Source: Psychrobacter sp. P2G3 (lineage in GTDB: Bacteria; Pseudomonadota; Gammaproteobacteria; Pseudomonadales; Moraxellaceae). Taken from it: 64,000 nt of DNA. A program made the translations under genes and the position numbers. How positions within the stretch are numbered: the first letter of the stretch is position 1; each line of letters begins with the position of its first letter. This document shows, in pieces, positions 57,946-64,000 of the stretch. Below the pieces are notes generated by a model. It did no database searches, was not told where the DNA came from, and saw nothing but the letters and a program-made list of their open reading frames with translations. The DNA lies in assembly GCF_001593285.1 (NCBI RefSeq), contig NZ_CP012529.1, positions 1,984,001 through 2,048,000 of the forward strand, in the 5' to 3' direction.

Positions 57946-57994
57946 AGCTGACATCTGTATTATTTTATTTATATTTTTTATTAAGGATACATGT

Positions 57995-58717
57995 ATGGCC
58001 AATCCTATTGTGAGTCGCGCAGAACTTGCAGTCGGCGGTGCTCCGATGACTGTTAAAGGCGTGATACAAAAGACCAGTTTATTGCTTGGGCTATCGGCTA
58101 TCACTGGTGTGGGATTTTTCTTTTATGCACTAATGGCAGGTCTATCGCAAAGTTTTATTACTATGGCGGCGTTTGGTAGTATGTTCGCCGCTTTTGGTCT
58201 AGCCATTTTTATTACCTTTAAACCGCAAAAAGCCAAAACTTTGGCTGTGCCTTATGCGCTGTTAGAAGGTATCTTTTTAGGTGGTATCTCGCTGTTTTTC
58301 ATGAGAATGTACCCAAGCGTTCCTGTTACCGCTATGTGTGCGACCTTTGTCACCGCTGCAGTAATGCTTGGACTATATCGTTCTGGGCTTGTTAAAGTGA
58401 CTGAAAAGTTCCGCTCAATAGTAACATCAGCTTTGATTGCCATCATGCTAGTTTACGTTGCGCAGTGGGTTCTTTCTTTAGCGTTTGGTTCAAGCTTACC
58501 ATTCCTATTTGAAGGTGGCGTTATTGCTATCGGCTTTAGTCTATTTGTGATTGTTATTGCTTCTTTCACTCTTTTATTGGATTTTGACAATATTGAGCGC
58601 GGTGTAGCAGCGGGTGTGTCTGAAGACTACGAATGGTTATTCAGCATTGGTATTCTTGCGACTCTAGTATGGATGTACATTGAGTTTATGCGTCTACTAA
58701 GCTATCTACAGGACTAA
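57995..58717 (+). CDS. Bax inhibitor-1/YccA-family membrane protein
   Basis: 240 residues from the ATG at 57995, which has AAGGATA (57983-57989) in front; the longer frame from 57866 is not supported. About seven transmembrane segments are present, with AVPYALLEGIFLGGISLFF and a final LFSIGILATLVWMYIEFMRLL typical of the family. Bacterial members form pH-sensitive leak channels or act with FtsH; the role here is not known. A terminator follows. Confidence 0.92.
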   Translation: MANPIVSRAELAVGGAPMTVKGVIQKTSLLLGLSAITGVGFFFYALMAGLSQSFITMAAFGSMFAAFGLAIFITFKPQKAKTLAVPYALLEGIFLGGISLFFMRMYPSVPVTAMCATFVTAAVMLGLYRSGLVKVTEKFRSIVTSALIAIMLVYVAQWVLSLAFGSSLPFLFEGGVIAIGFSLFVIVIASFTLLLDFDNIERGVAAGVSEDYEWLFSIGILATLVWMYIEFMRLLSYLQD

Positions 58718-58748
58718 TAGAAAGAGCTGTCTAGTAATTATTCTACAC

Positions 58749-58782
58749 AAAAAAACCGCCTTTAATAATAGGCGGTTTTTTT
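58749..58782. terminator. Bidirectional terminator, Bax-inhibitor-like gene / ccoI
   Basis: Arms ACCGCCT type at 58756-58761 and 58770-58775 pair perfectly, extended by an A-run (58749-58755) and a T-run (58776-58782). Confidence 0.9.
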
Positions 58783-58841
58783 ATGGATCAAACTAAACGA
58801 TCATAGTATAGATAATCATACTTCCTAGAATTAATATCATA

Positions 58842-61682
58842 TTAAGCACGTTTTAGACGCAGTGCATTTAATACTACCAGTAATGAGCTTAGTGACATAC
58901 CAATAGCAGCAAGCCAAGGCGGTACATAGCCTAAAGCTGCTGGTATTAATACACTACCATTATAAATAAGGGCCCAGCGGAAGTTCTGTTTAATAATACG
59001 TTCGGTTTTATTAGCGATACGCTTGGCGGCAGTAATAGCTTCGATTTGACCGTTTAGTATAATGCTGTCGCTAGATACTTGTGCCAAATCTGCCGCACCA
59101 GCAATTGAAGTTGAGACATCTGCCGCTGCTAATACGGGCGCATCATTAATGCCATCACCAACCATCAACACTACCGCGCCTTTAGCTTGCATTGCTTGAA
59201 TGTGATTGACCTTATCAGTTGGAGATAGACCATTATGTGCTGACTGCATTCCTAAACTCTCAGCCATCACTAGCGCCTGCGGACTTGGATCACCCGTAAG
59301 CATTACAGACTCAAGACCCAGCCCTTTGAGCGTATCAAGCATCGATTTGGCGCTATCACGCACCTTATCGTTAAAGTAAAAGCATGCCAGCGCTTGCCAT
59401 ACGTTTGAGCCATCTTGCTGACAAGATAACACTACTGCTGAGCTGGCACGATGGGCAACTAAATCAATAACTGGCTCATCAATTAATGCTGTACTTGAAT
59501 CATTATTGATTCTATCTAAAGCAAAATCTACATGCCCGATTCGGTATAGCACACCATCAATCATCGCTTCTACCCCGCCCGCTGGGTAGTGCTGTAAAAC
59601 TTGAGTAGACGGCAAATGTAACTGATAAGCAGCTGTAAGCAGCGCATGAGCAATAGGATGACGACTGCCTACCTCTAAAGCAGCAGCGATTGCTAACACG
59701 TCATCTTTTTGCTCAGCTAGCTCTAAATTGTAAGTTTCATTTTGGCTTGCAGAATCTAATAGTTCAATATTTAATAAGTTCGGCTTACCATAAGTAAGCG
59801 TACCAGTCTTATCAAAAGCCACATGGGTAATTTCAGCCAATGTTTGTAGCGTATGTCCACGAGTCGTTAGAAAGCCATAGCTGGCCAAGCGATTGGTCGA
59901 GACGGTTAATGCAATTGGAGTGGCTAATGACAGTGCGCAAGGACAAGTCGCTACCAAAACTGCAACGGTTGCCCAAATCGCTTGGCTTGGGTCAACGATG
60001 TACCAACCGATAAAAACCAGTGCCGATAACACTAAAATGCGCGCGACAAACCAACGTGCCAGCTTGTCCGCTTGTTGGGCAAGCTTGGGCTTTTCACTCA
60101 TGGCACGGTTCATAAGCCTATCGATCAAGCCTATTTGACTATCTTGTGGCAGTGCAGTGACCAGCATTTCAAACGGTTGACTGTCGTTTTGTGCGCCGCC
60201 AACGATATAGTCACCTTGGGCTTTGACAATCAAGTCACCCTCACCCGTCAGCAAGCTTTGGGAGACCGTAGCAGTTGGACTAAGCAAAATGCCATCACTG
60301 ATAATTTCAGATCCGGCCTCAACCATAATGATGTCACCCACTTGCAAGCTATGGGCTGTCACCATCTGTTTTTCTTCTGCTTCATCTTTTAGTTTTGAGA
60401 GGTCTAGGCGTTGATTGCGTTTCTGCTGCCAGTCTTGCGCAATACGAGTTGTTAACTTATGGACGTTAGCGTCTATGCGCTTCATAAAGTCGGGCGTAGA
60501 CTTTGGCTTGAGGCTTGATAGGTTTCGAGCATCTAACTCGTTAATAGCTTCATTAACAACTAAATCATTGGTCTGAACAATAAAACCTTCTTTTACCTCA
60601 TTAAGCTCAAGCTCATTTTCCGCTAACATTTTCAAAATAAGCGCTGCAGCTTCTTGGTCTTCAGCGACCTTTTGTACCAATACTGGCTCGACTACGACTA
60701 AGTCATTGGCCATAGTCGCTGCTTTTAGACGCGCATTATGCTCAATATAACGCCCTGCCAGTAAGAAGAAAATAAACATACTGACCGAATCATAGTACGT
60801 CTCCCCTTGCCCTGTAATAGTGGCATAGAGACTTGCAAAGAAAGTGACTATTAAGGCAATACTGACCGGCACATCCATATTGACTTGGCGCGCCCGAACC
60901 GCTGACCAAGCTGATGTGAAGAAAGGAATTCCGGCGTAAAAGAACACAGGCGTACTAACAAATAAAGATACCCAACGTAAAAAATCACGCTGAAATATCA
61001 ACATGTCACTATATTCACCAAAGTAAATCGCAACGGCATACATCATCGCTTGCATCGAACCTAGTGCAGCAATTCCTAGCCTTAATAACATTTGATTATT
61101 ATGACGCGCCAGCATAGCCTCATGAGTATCTTGCCGATAAGGCTTTGCTTCATAGCCGATCTCATTAATGACAGCTAAGATGCGGCTAATAGGCAGCTTA
61201 GTCTCATCCCAAATGACACGCATGCGCTGATTGGTCAAGTTCACCTGACATTTACTAATACCATCTAACTCATCTAGACGTGATTCAATCAGCCAAGTAC
61301 AGGCAGCGCAGCGTAGATTATTGACAGATAATTCCGCGACTGACAGGCCATCTTGCGCATAGACAAACTGTGACTTTATCTCATCATGATCGTAGGCTTC
61401 AAGGCGAGTCAGCTGGGTTGGCAAGCTTGCTGTACGATTAATTTCTGAGCGGTCAAGGTAATACTGCTCAAGACCCGCTTCTACAATGCTTTGCGCGGCC
61501 AATTGGCAACCCATACAGCACATCTCACGCGACTTACCCAATATCTCAGCATAGAATGGTGGCTGCGGTACCGGATCGCCGCAGTGAAAGCAGTGACCAG
61601 CGAGTGGCAATACCAAGCCTTCGGTAATAGAATTATCTTCATAAGATGTAGTCGATGATTTTGATGACGAGGCACTAGACAT
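58842..61682 (-). CDS. ccoI: Copper-translocating P-type ATPase of CcoI/FixI type
   Basis: 946 residues, longer than the usual about 800. It exports copper from the cytoplasm for cytochrome cbb3 oxidase assembly. Order: an N-terminal Cys-rich domain (C31, C34, C55, C56, C59), a heavy-metal-associated domain with CAAC (C125, C128), eight transmembrane helices, the ion-binding motif CPC (VATCPCALSLA), DKTGTLT, HP in SRHPIAHAL, and GDGINDAPVL. The actuator motif reads LLTGEGD instead of TGES. A charged insertion of about 100 residues before it (NELELNEVKEG to DEAEEKQM) is unusual. No cbb3 oxidase genes are in the window. Confidence 0.93.
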   Translation of the reverse strand: MSSASSSKSSTTSYEDNSITEGLVLPLAGHCFHCGDPVPQPPFYAEILGKSREMCCMGCQLAAQSIVEAGLEQYYLDRSEINRTASLPTQLTRLEAYDHDEIKSQFVYAQDGLSVAELSVNNLRCAACTWLIESRLDELDGISKCQVNLTNQRMRVIWDETKLPISRILAVINEIGYEAKPYRQDTHEAMLARHNNQMLLRLGIAALGSMQAMMYAVAIYFGEYSDMLIFQRDFLRWVSLFVSTPVFFYAGIPFFTSAWSAVRARQVNMDVPVSIALIVTFFASLYATITGQGETYYDSVSMFIFFLLAGRYIEHNARLKAATMANDLVVVEPVLVQKVAEDQEAAALILKMLAENELELNEVKEGFIVQTNDLVVNEAINELDARNLSSLKPKSTPDFMKRIDANVHKLTTRIAQDWQQKRNQRLDLSKLKDEAEEKQMVTAHSLQVGDIIMVEAGSEIISDGILLSPTATVSQSLLTGEGDLIVKAQGDYIVGGAQNDSQPFEMLVTALPQDSQIGLIDRLMNRAMSEKPKLAQQADKLARWFVARILVLSALVFIGWYIVDPSQAIWATVAVLVATCPCALSLATPIALTVSTNRLASYGFLTTRGHTLQTLAEITHVAFDKTGTLTYGKPNLLNIELLDSASQNETYNLELAEQKDDVLAIAAALEVGSRHPIAHALLTAAYQLHLPSTQVLQHYPAGGVEAMIDGVLYRIGHVDFALDRINNDSSTALIDEPVIDLVAHRASSAVVLSCQQDGSNVWQALACFYFNDKVRDSAKSMLDTLKGLGLESVMLTGDPSPQALVMAESLGMQSAHNGLSPTDKVNHIQAMQAKGAVVLMVGDGINDAPVLAAADVSTSIAGAADLAQVSSDSIILNGQIEAITAAKRIANKTERIIKQNFRWALIYNGSVLIPAALGYVPPWLAAIGMSLSSLLVVLNALRLKRA

Positions 61683-62185
61683 AGTCGCGCTTACTTCCTT
61701 TAGATAAACTGGCTTTTAATACGCAGGCTTTAGATACATTAGCTTTAAATACATTGTGTTGCATTAGTATTGCTTAAGTTAAACCGCGTTTAAGCCTAAC
61801 AATAAATCAGCCACTACTGGCAAAGTAACAGCTGATAATCCACACAAAAAACACCATTTTCGAACATGTAGGCTGTATCCTATATGTCACTTACCAAACG
61901 CATTAAAAGGCAAAGTCAGTGCAATATAAAATGCATAGTGTGCCAAAAGCATTTAGTCTGCTAAATGCAGAGCTTTCACTGCTTTTATTTTTTTCCAAAT
62001 CATATTGAAACGACTATCACAAAGCTTTATTTAGTTAATTAATATTATGATATTAGACGCTATACTTATTATACACCTTCCCAGCTAAACCCTAATGAAT
62101 CCTTAAGTCGATGATGATAGATTGAAAATTTTGTCAATTTGCGTCATTATGAGGCAGTTTTTTATCCCAATACGGTGCGTTATCA
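61683..62185. other. Divergent region ccoI / mrcB
   Basis: 503 AT-rich bases, no gene found. It should contain both promoters; no clear operator or hairpin seen. Confidence 0.45.
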
Positions 62186-64000
62186 GTGCAAAAATCTAAT
62201 CTTAAGCTACCACAATCGTCTAAGTCTGCTATTAGTACTCTACCCTCGCAACAGCGCGGTATTGTATTTAGCAGTATCTTATTAATTATTGTCATCGTTG
62301 GCATGGTTTTATTGGCGCTGTATTTAGTCAAGCTTGATCGTACTATTACCCAAAAATTTGAAGGCAAGCGCTGGGATATTCCTGCTAAGGTATATTCACA
62401 ACCACTTGAGCTTTATCAAGGTGCTGCCGTTGATAACGACACCATGAAAAAATGGCTAGAGCTGCTTAATTATCGTAGCAATAAAGCCTATGATCGCACC
62501 GGTAGCTTCCATAAATCAGGCAATAACTACTTTATCCATACGCGTGGATTTACCTATAGCGCGAATGATGTTGATAAAGAACAAGTTATCAAAATGACCA
62601 TTGCGGATAATAAGATTCAGACGATTCAAAGTACTGAACAAAATAAGACTGGTATTATTCGTCTTGAACCTGTGAATATTGGCGGCATTTATCCTGATAG
62701 CAATGAAGATCGTATGGTCGTCTCGTTAGATGATGTGCCACAGCCATTGATTGATGCTTTAATCGCTACCGAAGATCGCGGTTTCTATGAACATAAAGGG
62801 GTATCCATACGTGGTATCGCTCGCGCCGTACTTAACAATTTCTCTGGCGGCTCTATGCAGGGCGGCTCGACCATCACCCAACAGCTTATCAAGAACTTTT
62901 ATCTTAACTCTGATCGTACCCTGAAACGTAAAGCCAATGAAGCATTGATGGCAGTGCTGCTAGAGTTGCATTATAGTAAAGATGAAATCCTGCAAACCTA
63001 TCTGAATGAGATCTATCTGGGTCAAAATGGCAACCGCTCTATCAATGGTTTTGGCTTGGCATCACAATTTTATTTTAATCAACCACTCAATGAGCTACGT
63101 TTAGATCAGCAAGCCATGTTAGTAGGTATGGCAAAGGGGCCAAGCGTTTATAATCCACGCCGTCATCCAAACGACTCAAAGGCACGCCGTGATATAGTGC
63201 TCAATAACATGCTAGAAATGGGTAGTATTAGTCAAGAGGACTACGATAAAGCGTTAGAAAAACCTCTTGGTGTTGTTGATAAGCCTGTTGAAGGCAAAAG
63301 CCAATTTCCAGACTTTTTGGATATCGTCAAGCGTGAACTTAATGAAGTGTACTACTCTGATGACCTCAAAAATGAAGGTCTTACCATCATTAGTACCCTC
63401 GACCCTATTGCTCAATTAGCTGCTGATAAAGCTGTTGATAAGAAGCTGGGTGAGCTACGCCGTAATAGTAGTAAGACTAAGGATCTACAAGGAGCATTAG
63501 TCAGTGCGAACCCTGAAACGGGCGAGCTGGTCGCAGTAGTTGGTAGTGGTAGTGAGTTTACTGGCTTTAACCGTGCCGTTGATGCTAAGCGTCAAGTTGG
63601 TTCGCTGTTAAAACCTGTTATCTATATGACGGCGCTTGAAAGCGGTCGCTATAATTTAGCCAGCTCCGTTGATGACTCACCGATTACAGTCAATCTAGGT
63701 GACGGTACTAAATGGAACCCTAAAAATTATGACAATCGCGACCACGGCTATGTGCCGTTAACCACTGCACTGGCTAAATCGTATAACCAAAGTACGGTAC
63801 GCTTAGGCATGGAATTCGGTATTGATACATTTGCCAAGCAGCTGCGCCGTCTAGGTATTGAAGAAAAAATTCCTGCGTATCCATCCGCATTATTAGGCTC
63901 AGTTAACTTAAGTCCAATGGATATGCTTGGCGTTTACCAAGTCTTTGCGACTGGTGGCTTTCGTACTCCTATTCACAGCATTCGTACTGTTATTGATGAT
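62186..64000 (+). CDS. mrcB: Penicillin-binding protein 1B, N-terminal part (cut by window end)
   Basis: 605 codons up to the right edge, still open. The only in-frame start after the stop at 62150 is GTG 62186. A short cytoplasmic N-terminus is followed by one transmembrane helix (IVFSSILLIIVIVGMVLLAL). A UB2H-like region follows. The glycosyltransferase domain has ATEDRGFYEHKG, GGSTITQQLIKN and ELHYSKDEILQTYLNEIYLG. The transpeptidase domain begins with ALVSANPETGELVAVVG, and the active serine is in QVGSLLKPVIY; SYNQST is the SxN motif. It builds and crosslinks peptidoglycan. The end of the domain lies outside. Confidence 0.95.
   Translation, partial: MQKSNLKLPQSSKSAISTLPSQQRGIVFSSILLIIVIVGMVLLALYLVKLDRTITQKFEGKRWDIPAKVYSQPLELYQGAAVDNDTMKKWLELLNYRSNKAYDRTGSFHKSGNNYFIHTRGFTYSANDVDKEQVIKMTIADNKIQTIQSTEQNKTGIIRLEPVNIGGIYPDSNEDRMVVSLDDVPQPLIDALIATEDRGFYEHKGVSIRGIARAVLNNFSGGSMQGGSTITQQLIKNFYLNSDRTLKRKANEALMAVLLELHYSKDEILQTYLNEIYLGQNGNRSINGFGLASQFYFNQPLNELRLDQQAMLVGMAKGPSVYNPRRHPNDSKARRDIVLNNMLEMGSISQEDYDKALEKPLGVVDKPVEGKSQFPDFLDIVKRELNEVYYSDDLKNEGLTIISTLDPIAQLAADKAVDKKLGELRRNSSKTKDLQGALVSANPETGELVAVVGSGSEFTGFNRAVDAKRQVGSLLKPVIYMTALESGRYNLASSVDDSPITVNLGDGTKWNPKNYDNRDHGYVPLTTALAKSYNQSTVRLGMEFGIDTFAKQLRRLGIEEKIPAYPSALLGSVNLSPMDMLGVYQVFATGGFRTPIHSIRTVIDD

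Larger units (their letters stand above)
57667..57994. other. Divergent region nadK / Bax-inhibitor-like gene
   Basis: 328 bases. It contains a 21-base tandem repeat (57856-57897) and a likely promoter (57918-57945). No gene seen. Confidence 0.55.

Overview
The window looks like chromosomal DNA of a Moraxellaceae gammaproteobacterium, most likely Psychrobacter. This rests on moderately AT-rich DNA, the gene orders alaS-lysC-csrA, prmB-aroC and ppsR/ppsA, and protein sequences typical of that group. The assignment is by recognition, not by a database search. No insertion sequence, CRISPR array, tRNA or rRNA gene was seen. The only structural RNA gene found is the tmRNA (ssrA).

Region 1 (1-15400) is a plus-strand surface-protein locus and the most unusual part. 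A three-gene cassette occurs twice in tandem: a large multi-domain secreted protein (P1), a small one-domain DUF11-like protein (P2) and a long DUF11-repeat protein (P3). The first copy is cut by the left edge. After the second copy come a 1767-residue outer-membrane beta-barrel protein with DUF11, SdrD-B-like and invasin-like parts (P4) and a helical periplasmic protein (P5). P3 proteins and P4 start with the same short module, and P1 and P3 proteins end in the same two-cysteine domain. The second cassette carries two sites with sigma-54 (-24/-12) promoter spacing. Together this suggests a regulated, modular cell-surface structure anchored by the barrel.

Region 2 (15400-29840) is mixed: a TetR regulator, an endonuclease/exonuclease/phosphatase-family protein, a glycine-zipper protein, glycerol kinase, a TolC/YihY/HlyD/ABC-2/ABC-2 export cluster without a visible ATPase gene, soluble transhydrogenase and a small lipoprotein.

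Region 3 (29880-46520) is mainly core genes: ppsR and ppsA divergently arranged, an RDD/GYF_2 membrane protein, rpsF-rpsR-rplI with a probable S6:S18 leader, a questin-oxidase-like protein, ssrA, two paralogous permuted papain-like proteins, a carboxylesterase, a CreBC-like two-component system, aroC and prmB.

Region 4 (46520-64000) holds an L,D-transpeptidase, a small membrane protein, a DUF389 protein, alaS, lysC, csrA, a HopJ-family gene, a DUF1315 gene, nadK, a Bax-inhibitor-1-like gene, a CcoI-type copper ATPase and the first 605 codons of PBP1B, cut by the right edge. Convergent gene pairs are usually separated by strong hairpin terminators.
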